From assembly GCA_963787375.1 (NCBI GenBank), contig CAWBCR010000017.1, positions 434,001-498,000 of the forward strand: a DNA stretch of 64,000 bases, written 5' to 3'. The translations under genes and the position numbers were made by a program. This DNA comes from CAWBCR01 sp963787375. Lineage in GTDB: Bacteria > Chloroflexota > Anaerolineae > Aggregatilineales > UBA3940. This document shows positions 42,740 through 51,109 of this stretch, one piece after another; position 1 is the first letter of the stretch; each line of letters starts with the position of its first letter. The notes under the pieces were generated by a model that had not been told where the DNA came from, ran no database searches, and saw only the letters and a program-made list of their open reading frames with translations.

Positions 42740-43693
42740 ATGTCGACCGTACAGGCCGTAGGCGAGCGCCTGCTCGAAAACGTGGAACGGGTGATCATCG
42801 GCAAGCGCCGCGAGATCACCCTCACTTTGATTGGCCTGCTGTGCCAGGGCCACATCCTGATCGAGGATGTGCCCGGCGTGGGCAAGACGATGCTGGCCAA
42901 GACCCTGGCTCGCTCCATCGGATGCAGCTTCAGCCGTATCCAGTTTACACCCGATATGCTGCCCAGCGACGTCACTGGCGTGTCGGTCTTCAACCAGCGT
43001 ACCACCGAGTTCGAGTTCCGCCCCGGCCCGGTGATGGCCCAGATCGTGCTGGCCGACGAGATCAACCGTGCCACACCCAAAACACAGTCCGCGCTGCTCG
43101 AAGCGATGGAGGAGCGCCAGGTGACCGTCGACGGCACCACTTACCAGTTGGCTCGGCCTTTTCTCGTGCTGGCTACACAGAACCCGATCGAGTATGAGGG
43201 CACTTTCCCTCTGCCCGAAGCGCAGCTTGATCGCTTCATGCTGCGCATCCGGCTGGGCTATCCGGCCCCGGCGGACGAGACCGCTATGCTCGACGCGCAG
43301 CAGTACTCGCACCCGGTTGACGATGTGCGGCAGGTGATCACCGCTGACGAGCTGCTCCAGGCGCAAACCGACATCAAATCGGTGTATATCGATCGGCAGC
43401 TCAAGCAGTACATGATCGATCTGGTCGGTGCGACGCGCAGCCATGAGGACGTCTACCTGGGGGCCAGTCCGCGCGGCAGCCTGGCCCTCTACCGGACCGC
43501 TCAAGCCCGTGCGGCGCTCGCCGGGCGCGACCATGTCCTGCCGGACGACGTCAAGGACTTGGCCATCGCGGTCCTCGCGCACCGGATCATCGTCGGGCCG
43601 GCGGCGCGTATCAAGGACGTGAGTGCGGAGGGCATCGCCGCCGACGTGCTAAAGCGGGTGCCGGTGCCGGGCGCTACTCTGGGGATGGGCTAG
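42740..43693 (+). CDS. MoxR-family AAA+ ATPase
   Basis: A chaperone-like AAA+ ATPase of 317 residues that helps mature or insert cofactors into partner proteins. Walker A is EDVPGVGKTML, Walker B is VLADEINRATPKTQSALLEAMEE, and sensor 1 is FLVLATQNPIEYEGTFPLPEAQLDRF. The lid domain with DVYLGASPRGSLALYRTAQA is the MoxR signature. The start follows AAGGAG. The next gene encodes a DUF58 protein 7 bases away, the classic MoxR-DUF58 pair. The VWA-domain proteins often found with it are absent here. Confidence 0.95.
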   Translation: MSTVQAVGERLLENVERVIIGKRREITLTLIGLLCQGHILIEDVPGVGKTMLAKTLARSIGCSFSRIQFTPDMLPSDVTGVSVFNQRTTEFEFRPGPVMAQIVLADEINRATPKTQSALLEAMEERQVTVDGTTYQLARPFLVLATQNPIEYEGTFPLPEAQLDRFMLRIRLGYPAPADETAMLDAQQYSHPVDDVRQVITADELLQAQTDIKSVYIDRQLKQYMIDLVGATRSHEDVYLGASPRGSLALYRTAQARAALAGRDHVLPDDVKDLAIAVLAHRIIVGPAARIKDVSAEGIAADVLKRVPVPGATLGMG

Positions 43694-43700
43694 CCGCCGT

Positions 43701-44960
43701 ATGGATCGCCGCCGCAATGCTGTCTACCTGATCATCATCTTGAGCTTGCTGGCCGGGATGGTGACGGGTCGGGGATTCTTCTTCAACGTAGCCTATGCGT
43801 TCGCCGGGCTGCTGGTCGTTTCGATTGTGTGGGCGTGGGGCAGCGTCAACTGGCTGCACTTCAGGCGGCAGACGCGCACCCGGCGCGCGCAGATGGGCGG
43901 CTACCTGGAAGAGATGTTCGCCGTCCGCAACACCAGTTTGATGCCCAAGCTGTGGCTGGAGGTATATGACCACTCCGACCTGATCGGCCACCGTGCGGGT
44001 CGGGTGATCAGCAACCTCGGTCCGCACGGCGAAACGTCATGGCGTGTGCGGACGCTGTGCGTGCGGCGCGGCGCGTATCAACTGGGGCCGATGCGCGTTG
44101 TGACCGGCGATCCGTTTGGGTTGTTCCAGGCCGAGCGGCGGATCAGCGCCACTTCGCCGCTGCTTGTCTACCCCGCGACCGTCGACCTGGCGGTCTTCGC
44201 ACTGCCCATTGGCAGCCTGCCCGGCGGCGAGTCACTGCGGCGGCGCACCCACTACGTTACGACCAATGCAGCAGGCGTGCGCGACTATGCCCCCGGCGAC
44301 AGTTTTGGCCGCATTCACTGGCGCAGCACGGCCCGAAAAGGCCGCCTGATCGTCAAGGAATTCGAGCTTGACCCGCTGTCTGACATCTGGATCATGATGG
44401 ATGCTGACCGTGCGGTGCATGTCGGCGAATACAACCCCAGCGGCGAAGATGTCGCGCGGATGATGCAGCAGGCCGCGCCCGATTTTGCCATCCCGCCGAC
44501 AACTGAGGAGTACGCTGTCACCGTCACCGCCTCGCTGGCTCGCTACTTCCTCCAGCGCGAGCGCTCGGTTGGGCTGGCGCTCGACGGGAACCACCTGGAG
44601 ATCATCCAGACCGATCGTGGCGCGCGCCAGATGACCAAGATACTGGAGATGCTGGCCGTGGTTCAGGCACACGGGGCCACGCCTTTTGACCAGCTCATCG
44701 AGGTTCAGGGGAACCAGCTTTCACGCGGGACGACCGCCGTCCTGGTCACACCCTCCACGCGTGATACCTGGGTGACTGCCGCGCACGGCTTGCTGCGGCG
44801 TGGGCTGCGAGTCGTGGCCGTTGTCGTCGATCCGTACAGCTTCGGCGGGCGGCCAGGGGCCGCTGCGGTTGCCCTCCGCCTGGGAACGCTGGGCATCCCC
44901 ACCTATGTGGTCCACCAGGGAGATAATCTTCAGGCGGCGCTGGGCCGGCTACTGAGCTAG
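43701..44960 (+). CDS. DUF58-domain membrane protein
   Basis: 419 residues: two N-terminal membrane helices (about 5-45), a beta-rich middle part and a DUF58 domain at about residues 180-260. The hallmark is REYxPGDxxRxIxWKxTAR, here VRDYAPGDSFGRIHWRSTARKG followed by LIVKEFE. DUF58 proteins work with MoxR ATPases, and the domain is distantly related to VWA domains; the exact role is unknown. It is co-transcribed with the MoxR gene. Its last codons overlap the convergent MFS transporter gene by 4 bases. Confidence 0.9.
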   Translation: MDRRRNAVYLIIILSLLAGMVTGRGFFFNVAYAFAGLLVVSIVWAWGSVNWLHFRRQTRTRRAQMGGYLEEMFAVRNTSLMPKLWLEVYDHSDLIGHRAGRVISNLGPHGETSWRVRTLCVRRGAYQLGPMRVVTGDPFGLFQAERRISATSPLLVYPATVDLAVFALPIGSLPGGESLRRRTHYVTTNAAGVRDYAPGDSFGRIHWRSTARKGRLIVKEFELDPLSDIWIMMDADRAVHVGEYNPSGEDVARMMQQAAPDFAIPPTTEEYAVTVTASLARYFLQRERSVGLALDGNHLEIIQTDRGARQMTKILEMLAVVQAHGATPFDQLIEVQGNQLSRGTTAVLVTPSTRDTWVTAAHGLLRRGLRVVAVVVDPYSFGGRPGAAAVALRLGTLGIPTYVVHQGDNLQAALGRLLS

Positions 44961-46264
44961 GCGGGTTTGGCCGACTCCGGCGAATCTGGCAGCTGTCGAC
45001 TCCGCGGGGGAGGCAGCCGGAAGGCGACGATGAGCGCCACCCCGCCGATGATCAGCGAAAGCACAAACAGGAACGTGTAAGACGTCCAGGAGAGCAGCCA
45101 GCCGGCCAGTGTCGGCCCGAACACGCCCACCGTCGCCAGCGCGTTGAAGGTGCCCATGTAGATCGAGCGCTGCCCTGGTGGCGTGATGTCAAACACGTAG
45201 TTCAGGTACCCCAGCATGATCAGGTTATCGGCGAGCCCGATGCAGATGTAGATCCAGGCGTAGCCGCGGCTCAACAGCGCCATCAGGCCGGGGTTGACCA
45301 GCGTGATGACCAGCGCCAGCAACGGCGCGCTGAGCATCAACGCCGATCCGATCTGGATGGTGCGCTGCGCCCCTTCACGGTCGGCGATGCGCCCCAGCAC
45401 CAGGCTTGCCAGCAGCGTGCCGCCGGTTTGGGCCAGGATGAACAGCCCGATGGTGCTGTCGGGGAACTTGAGTTCGGTGGTGGCATACAGGATGTAGAAT
45501 GGAAATGCCATCGTGCTCAACGTGAACAGCACGCGTGCAAGTGAAATCTGGCGCAGGCGCCGATCGTCGCGCAGCAGACGTATCACGTGTGTGCCAAACT
45601 CGCGCCAGGCGATGTACGTGGTCGGTGGCTCTGTGCCGTCCATCGGTGGGTCATGTAGCTGGCTTAGGGCGACGCCGGAGGCCATCAGGCACAGCCCCGC
45701 GGCCAGGAATAGCAGCGCATAATTGTATGGGAACGCCGGGCCACTGTCGCTCAGAATGAAACCCACCGCCACGGCGGCGACCGCCAGCCCCAGCGATTTC
45801 GCAACCTGCCACAACGCGATATAGCCACCGCGCTTGTCTGCGGGAAACGCCCGCCCCAGAATGTCAAACCACGCTACCGACGCGAATCCATCTGTGCCGA
45901 ACAGCACGCCAAAGGCCACGTACAGCATCGCCAGGTTGAGCCACGCCGGCTGCGCCCGCGTCAGGGCGATCACCGCCGCCGCGACCAGAATGATCGGACG
46001 GCCCAGGAACGCCATTTTGAGCAGAAAGGGCTTCTTCTTTGGCACCCGCGAGACGACGTTGCCGGCGATCAACTGCGGCAGCGTCCAGAAGATCATGAAC
46101 ACGGTCAGCAGCGTGCCGACTACAGCTGGCGAAGCGCCAAGCTGGGTCGCAAAGGCGGGCAGGATCGTATTCAGGTTGAGGAAGCCCATAGCCAGCGCAA
46201 AGAGACTGTAGTCAAGGCCGAAGAGCACGAAGTTGAGTCGCTGTTGCGGGTATTGCTGTGTCAC
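44957..46264 (-). CDS. Major facilitator superfamily transporter
   Basis: A twelve-helix secondary transporter of about 435 residues. MFS features include a central loop (about residues 190-225) rich in charged and proline residues and a repeat of the helix 2-3 loop pattern (RVPKKKPFLL; RIADREGAQRTIQIG). I prefer the GTG at 46264 (GAGG six bases upstream) to the TTG seven codons earlier. The substrate cannot be predicted. It is the last gene of the long minus-strand envelope cluster, 34 bases after the GT4 gene when this start is used, so export of a sugar or metabolite is conceivable. Confidence 0.88.
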   Translation of the reverse strand: MTQQYPQQRLNFVLFGLDYSLFALAMGFLNLNTILPAFATQLGASPAVVGTLLTVFMIFWTLPQLIAGNVVSRVPKKKPFLLKMAFLGRPIILVAAAVIALTRAQPAWLNLAMLYVAFGVLFGTDGFASVAWFDILGRAFPADKRGGYIALWQVAKSLGLAVAAVAVGFILSDSGPAFPYNYALLFLAAGLCLMASGVALSQLHDPPMDGTEPPTTYIAWREFGTHVIRLLRDDRRLRQISLARVLFTLSTMAFPFYILYATTELKFPDSTIGLFILAQTGGTLLASLVLGRIADREGAQRTIQIGSALMLSAPLLALVITLVNPGLMALLSRGYAWIYICIGLADNLIMLGYLNYVFDITPPGQRSIYMGTFNALATVGVFGPTLAGWLLSWTSYTFLFVLSLIIGGVALIVAFRLPPPRSRQLPDSPESAKPA

Positions 46265-46297
46265 AGGTGGCCTCAATGCCGTCAAATAAAGGTCAGA

Positions 46298-47443
46298 TTA
46301 GCGGGCCAGCAGGTCGATGTAGTGCCGCCGGAGCTGCCGTGCTGCCGCCTCCCAGGTGAAGCGCGCCGCCTGCGCCCGCCCCTTGCGGATCATCTCGCGG
46401 CGCAGCGTGTCGTCCGTCAAGATACGCTGAAGCGCCTCCGCCAGCGCGTCGACATCCAGCGGGTCGATCAGCAGCGCGGCATCCCCGGCAACTTCCGGCA
46501 GCGACGAGACGTTCGACGTGACCATTGGCACGCCGCAGGCCATCGCTTCGAGCGGCGGCAGCCCGAATCCCTCGTACAGTGCTGGGTAGGCGAAGGCTGT
46601 TGCCGCGCTGTACAGCGCGGGCAGGTCGTCGTCGGCGGCAAAGCCGATGAACTTCACGCGGTTTCCCAGCCCTAGCGCATTGATCTGGCGGTACAGCGCG
46701 TCGTCGAGCCAGCCCTTGCCCCCGGCAATGACCAGTGTGAGGTCGGGGTAGTCCAGCCGGTGCAGCGCCTCGGCCAGCCGCCCGTAATTCTTGCGCGGCT
46801 GAACGGTCCCCACGCTAAACAGGTACGCCCCTTCGCCGATGCCGTAGCGGGCGCGCACGGCGCGCAGGACCGCTGCATCTTCGACCGGCGCAAACCGCGC
46901 GTCGACTCCACTATACAGTACGCTGATCTTGTCCGGCGCGGTCCCGTACAAGGCGATAAGGTCCTGCCGGGTTGCCTCCGAATCGGCCAGCACGTGGTCG
47001 ACGCGCCGCACTGAGCGCGGCACGACGCGGTTGAGGTAAGCCCGCAGACCGGGAGCAGCAGTCTCCGGCGCGCGCACAAACGATAGGTCGTGCACGGTCA
47101 GCAGCGTGCGCGTGTCTTTGCTGGTGGGTGGCAGTGTGAAATCCGGCGCGTGCAGCACGTCGACCGGCCCCGTCCACCACTCGATGGGCAGCGGCAGCCG
47201 GGCGCGGTGCCACACCCGCGCCAGCCATCCCGTGTTGAGCCTCGCCGGCTTCCAGCTAAAGTTCGGGCCGGGCGGCGCGGGTAGGTTCCCGGCCTGCTGC
47301 CCGGCAGCAAACAGCCGGTAGTCGGTTTGATCGTCGAGCCGCGCCAACGCGCGCACCAGTTCGCGCGTGTAGCGTCCGATCCCCCCACTCTGCGACAGCG
47401 CAGACGTATAGTCGATAGCGATAGCCGGGTGGGGCTGGCTCAT
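46298..47443 (-). CDS. Family 4 glycosyltransferase
   Basis: A GT-B retaining glycosyltransferase of 381 residues. The C-terminal donor domain is typical of GT4: FSVGTVQPRKNYGRLAEAL, LVIAGGKGWLDDAL, VKFIGFAADDDLPALYSAATAFAYPALYEGFGLPPLEAMACGVPMV, with the E-x7-E motif in the last segment. The N-terminal acceptor domain begins AIDYTSALSQSGGIGRYTRELVRAL. It is a soluble or membrane-associated enzyme that probably adds a mannose- or glucose-type sugar during surface polysaccharide assembly. Neighbours are GtrA and O-antigen ligase genes. Confidence 0.93.
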   Translation of the reverse strand: MSQPHPAIAIDYTSALSQSGGIGRYTRELVRALARLDDQTDYRLFAAGQQAGNLPAPPGPNFSWKPARLNTGWLARVWHRARLPLPIEWWTGPVDVLHAPDFTLPPTSKDTRTLLTVHDLSFVRAPETAAPGLRAYLNRVVPRSVRRVDHVLADSEATRQDLIALYGTAPDKISVLYSGVDARFAPVEDAAVLRAVRARYGIGEGAYLFSVGTVQPRKNYGRLAEALHRLDYPDLTLVIAGGKGWLDDALYRQINALGLGNRVKFIGFAADDDLPALYSAATAFAYPALYEGFGLPPLEAMACGVPMVTSNVSSLPEVAGDAALLIDPLDVDALAEALQRILTDDTLRREMIRKGRAQAARFTWEAAARQLRRHYIDLLAR

Positions 47444-47464
47444 AGGCCGTCTTTCGCACGCCGT

Positions 47465-48037
47465 CTAATCGACGTCGTTGTAAGTCCAGTAGCGGTTCAC
47501 AAAGAAATTCCAGAACATCACGATCACGACGGCCAGCGCCCACGCGGCGCTCTCGCCCAGCCACGTCGCCGTGTCGACGCTGAGACTCGGGATGATGCGG
47601 CGTCCCATCGATGCCGCCGGCTGGCTCAGCAGTTCCAGAATCGGGATGCGAATGAAGATGCCGACGACGTTCACCGCGAAGAACGTCACGACCTGCCACC
47701 AGATCGACTTGGAGCGCGAGTCGGGGTATGTCCAGTAGCGATTCCAGATAAAGTTGCTGATGACGGCCAGCGTGAAGGCAATCGCACCGGAGATACCGAC
47801 GCCGGTCAGCGACAGGCCCAGCGGCAGCCGCACGACAACCGGGTCGAGCACGCCCAGCACGTTCAACAGCGTGAACGTCCCATAATCGATCACCGCGCCA
47901 ATGATGCCCACGACGGCGAATTTCCAGAATCGCTCGAATTCCTTGTTGGTGCGGACGAAGATCATCAGCCGGGCCAGCATCCCGCCGGTTGGTGCCGGGA
48001 TGGCTTCAGCGGCCACGGTTTCAGTCTGTTCGGTCAA
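47465..48037 (-). CDS. GtrA-family membrane protein
   Basis: 190 residues with four membrane helices in the GtrA pattern: FWKFAVVGIIGAVIDYGTFTLLN, the SNFIWNRYWTYPDSRS motif and a repeat near the end (FWNFFVNRYWTYND). GtrA-like proteins are thought to flip polyprenyl-linked sugars or assist polysaccharide synthesis. The start is a TTG at 48037 overlapping the preceding O-antigen ligase gene by 17 bases, so translation is coupled. The exact start is uncertain because the ribosome-binding site is weak. Confidence 0.9.
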   Translation of the reverse strand: MTEQTETVAAEAIPAPTGGMLARLMIFVRTNKEFERFWKFAVVGIIGAVIDYGTFTLLNVLGVLDPVVVRLPLGLSLTGVGISGAIAFTLAVISNFIWNRYWTYPDSRSKSIWWQVVTFFAVNVVGIFIRIPILELLSQPAASMGRRIIPSLSVDTATWLGESAAWALAVVIVMFWNFFVNRYWTYNDVD

Positions 48038-49559
48038 GGAGTGTGTTCCCCCTCTCGGTCAGGATCAGGATGCTCAGCACGCCCAACAGCGCACCGATGA
48101 TCAGGTGCAGGTTGGCGACATACAGCTTGTCGACGAACTGGTGCACCGCCAGGTGTGTCCACGTGCCGAACAGGCCAATAGCCAGACTGCGCTGCCACAC
48201 GCCGGCCAGGCGGGTCGCCTGCCACGTCTGCCAGAACATGCTGGTCCACAGCACGATGTACGCAACGAGCCCAATTATACCCGTTTCGGCCAGCAGATTC
48301 AGGTAGATGTTATGTGCATGGCCGAGTGCCTGCGGCCAGTTGAGCAGACGGTAGGCCGGGTAGACCGGCTCGTAGTTGCCGAACCCGACCCCCAGCCAGG
48401 GATGGTAGCGCGCCATGTTTTCGGCGGCCTGCCAGTGTGCCAAGCGTTCCAGCACAGCGTAATTGGCGTCGTTGATGTCCACGCCGCGCACATCGAATGT
48501 TTGCAGGAAGTCGGTGAAGCCCGTCAGCCGCGAGGCGATGGCCCCCGGCAGCAGGTTGTAACGCAGACCCAGCGCGCCCAGCGCTACCCCCCCGATAACC
48601 AATGCCGCGCCGATCCACGCTTTGCGCGGCCACGCGAACAGGATCGCCACCACCGCCGCGCCAAAACCCAGCCACGCCCCGCGCGACCACGACATGATCA
48701 GCGCCGCGAACATTAGCAGGCACAGCAGCGCCAGCCCCGCCAGCGGCAGCAGCCGCATGTTGATCGCCGCCTCAAGCACAGGCCGCAGCCGCACAGGCCT
48801 TCCTGCTGCCTTCAGCGCCCGCCAGACCGGCATGGTCCAGACTGCCAGCGCCGCCAGCGTCAGGCCGATAGCCAGTGCCAGCATCATGCCCATAAATCCG
48901 GCGTAGGGGTTCGGCTGCTCGAAGGTGCCGTAAGCGCGGTAAAAGCGGTCGCCCAGGATCAGGAAGGTGCTGGGACCATCGCCCCGCAGGCCGAACTGCC
49001 ACACGCCGATCAGCGCCTCGGCTACTGCTATGGCCAGGATCACACCCACGATGGCCCGCCAGCGACCGCGCTCGCGTCCCAGGTCGATCACAAGCCACAT
49101 CATGACCAGCATCTGCGCCCACTTGACCAGCTCTTTGAGCGCATAGCCAATCGACAGCGCGTTGATCACGCTCAGGCTGGCCGCGCCGATGAAGATCAGC
49201 AGCGGCAGCGTTAGCGGCGAGCGCGGCACGCGGATTGCGTGCTGCCGGGCGGCGTGTACGAACCATACCCCCAGCGCGATAATCAGCGCGATCTGGCCCA
49301 GGTCGAGCGGCAGCTGCGGTACATAGGCGTCGGTCAGCGGCTTGGTGAGGCCCAGCAGCAACGCGGCGCTCACCCCGACCAGCGGGTCTATCAGCGCCAG
49401 CGCCACCAGAAGGATTGCCAGTAATCCAATCACCGCCCACAGCAAGGGCATCCGCGCCAGTACCGCACCCAGCGCTAGCGCCCCGGCGGCGAGAACCGCC
49501 TGCGTCCACAGCGGCGGCCACTCAGCGTGAGCCGCCCGCCGGCGCAGGAACTCAGCCAT
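48021..49559 (-). CDS. O-antigen ligase-family membrane protein
   Basis: A polytopic protein of 512 residues with about twelve helices and a large extracytoplasmic loop, the layout of Wzy/WaaL-type enzymes. The Wzy_C region includes ALIMSWSRGAWLGFGAAVV, the loop WQAAENMARYHPWLGVGFGNYEPVYP and the helix LGHAHNIYLNLLAETGIIGLVAY. These carry the conserved Arg and His residues of the family. It joins lipid-linked glycan chains either to each other or to an acceptor. Its start overlaps the SDR gene stop by 8 bases. A second ligase domain is present upstream in the 51066-54222 gene. Confidence 0.92.
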   Translation of the reverse strand: MAEFLRRRAAHAEWPPLWTQAVLAAGALALGAVLARMPLLWAVIGLLAILLVALALIDPLVGVSAALLLGLTKPLTDAYVPQLPLDLGQIALIIALGVWFVHAARQHAIRVPRSPLTLPLLIFIGAASLSVINALSIGYALKELVKWAQMLVMMWLVIDLGRERGRWRAIVGVILAIAVAEALIGVWQFGLRGDGPSTFLILGDRFYRAYGTFEQPNPYAGFMGMMLALAIGLTLAALAVWTMPVWRALKAAGRPVRLRPVLEAAINMRLLPLAGLALLCLLMFAALIMSWSRGAWLGFGAAVVAILFAWPRKAWIGAALVIGGVALGALGLRYNLLPGAIASRLTGFTDFLQTFDVRGVDINDANYAVLERLAHWQAAENMARYHPWLGVGFGNYEPVYPAYRLLNWPQALGHAHNIYLNLLAETGIIGLVAYIVLWTSMFWQTWQATRLAGVWQRSLAIGLFGTWTHLAVHQFVDKLYVANLHLIIGALLGVLSILILTERGNTLLDRTD

Positions 49560-50496
49560 GGTTGATCCGCGCGCGGAAATGCGCGATAGTGCGCGTCATG
49601 CCGTCGACCACGTCGACGTTTGGCTCCCAGCCCAGGATGCGTTTTGCTTTGCTGATGTCAGGCTTGCGTGTCTGTGGGTCGCCCTTGATGCGCTTGCCTT
49701 CCTGGTAAATCGTCCCGGTCTTGTTGCCCGTCAGCTCGTTGATCAGGTCGGCAAACGCGACGATGGTCATCTCCTGCGGGTTGCCGATGTTGACCGGATC
49801 GTGCTCGTCAGACATCAACAGCCGGTAGATGCCCTCCACCTCGTCGGACACGTAGGTGAAGCTGCGCGTCTGCAAGCCATCGCCGTAGATGGTCAGCGGC
49901 TCGCCGCGCAGTGCCTGGCCGATGAAGTTCGGCACCACGCGCCCGTCGTCCAGCCGCATGCGCGGCCCATAGGTGTTGAAGATGCGCACGATGCGCGTAT
50001 CGATGTTATGGTAGCGGTGGTAGGCCATCGCCATCGCCTCGGCGAAGCGCTTGGCCTCATCGTACACGCCGCGCGGCCCGATCGGGTCGACGTTGCCCCA
50101 GTACGTCTCTTTCTGCGGGTGCTCCAGCGGGTCGCCGTACACTTCAGAGGTGGAAGCCATCAGGAAGCGCGCACCTTTGGCTTTGGCCACGCCCAGGACG
50201 TTATGCGTGCCCAGCGCCCCGACCTTCAGCGTCTGGATCGGGAACTTGAGGTAGTCGATGGGGCTGGCTGGCGAGGCGAAGTGCAGCACGGCGTCCAGCG
50301 GCCCCTCAATGTAGATGTAGTTGGTCACGTCTTGCTTGATGAACAGAAAGTGTTCGTTGCCGGCTAGATGCTCAATGTTCCTTGTGTTGCCGGTGATCAG
50401 GTTGTCCATCGCGATCACGTCGTGGCCTTCAGCCAGGAAGCGGTCGCACAAGTGCGAGCCGAGGAAGCCAGCCCCCCCGGTGATCAATATGCGCAC
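49552..50496 (-). CDS. Nucleotide-sugar SDR, UDP-glucuronate decarboxylase type
   Basis: An extended short-chain dehydrogenase of 314 residues acting on a nucleotide sugar. The NAD motif is ITGGAGFLGSHLCDRFL. The catalytic Ser lies in STSEVYGDPLEHPQ and the Tyr/Lys pair in YDEAKRFAEA. The ASPASPIDYLKFPIQTLKVG and RIFNTYGPRMRLDDGRVVPNF segments point to UDP-xylose synthase (UDP-glucuronate decarboxylase), which makes UDP-xylose. The start is GTG at 50496. The product would feed the glycosyltransferases of this cluster. An epimerase activity cannot be excluded. Confidence 0.9.
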   Translation of the reverse strand: MRILITGGAGFLGSHLCDRFLAEGHDVIAMDNLITGNTRNIEHLAGNEHFLFIKQDVTNYIYIEGPLDAVLHFASPASPIDYLKFPIQTLKVGALGTHNVLGVAKAKGARFLMASTSEVYGDPLEHPQKETYWGNVDPIGPRGVYDEAKRFAEAMAMAYHRYHNIDTRIVRIFNTYGPRMRLDDGRVVPNFIGQALRGEPLTIYGDGLQTRSFTYVSDEVEGIYRLLMSDEHDPVNIGNPQEMTIVAFADLINELTGNKTGTIYQEGKRIKGDPQTRKPDISKAKRILGWEPNVDVVDGMTRTIAHFRARINHG

Positions 50497-50574
50497 AGGC
50501 TTTTCTCCATAGATCGGGTTAAAAGTTGCCCGGCTATTGTAGCCAATGCCCGCGCGTGCTGCTAACCTCGACGA

Positions 50575-51109
50575 TCAGCCGGAGGTCTGCCGCCGCAGTT
50601 CCGCCGCGAATACGTCATAGGCCCGCTGCCCATACAGGCACAGCACGACCAGTCCAAGCCCGGTCTTGCCGCTCAGATAGCTGGATGGCCGTGGAGAGCA
50701 TGATCTGCGCGCAGTGGTCGATGGGGAAGCCAAACACACCGGTTGAGATCGCCGGGAAGGCGATGGAGCGCAATCCGTTCTGTTCGGCGACTTGCAGGCT
50801 GGCGCGCGTCGCGTTGCGCAGCAGGTCGTCGGCGTTGGGGTCGCTGCCCAGCGGCCCGACGGCGTGGATTACGTGCCGCGCTGTGAGGTTACCGCCGCCA
50901 GTGATCACCGCCCCACCGACCGGGCAGTGGCCGATCTGGTCACATTCGCGCTGGATGGTCGGCCCGCCTTTGCGCCGGATGGCCCCGGCAACACCCGAAC
51001 CAAGCTGGAGATGGCTGTTTGCCGCATTGACGATGGCGTCTGTGTCGAGGTCGGTGATGTCGCCCTCAACCAGCCGCAGCGTCCGCCCGTTGATCGTCAC
51101 TTCGTCCAT
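50575..51109 (-). pseudogene. Macro-domain ADP-ribose-binding protein, one frameshift near the C-terminus
   Basis: A macro domain of the YmdB/O-acetyl-ADP-ribose deacetylase group: VEGDITDLDTDAIVNAANSHLQLGSGVAGAI, the glycine loop GGAVITGGGNL, RHVIHAVGP and the SIAFPAISTGVFGFP ligand loop. It starts at the ATG at 51109, six bases after GGAGG. Near 50678-50682 the frame shifts. The natural end (YLSGKTGLGLVVLCLYGQRAYDVFAAELRR) ends at 50575, while the straight reading stops at 50615. The ligand-binding core lies before the break. It overlaps the end of the large upstream gene. Its presence inside a glycan cluster has no obvious explanation. Confidence 0.75.
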
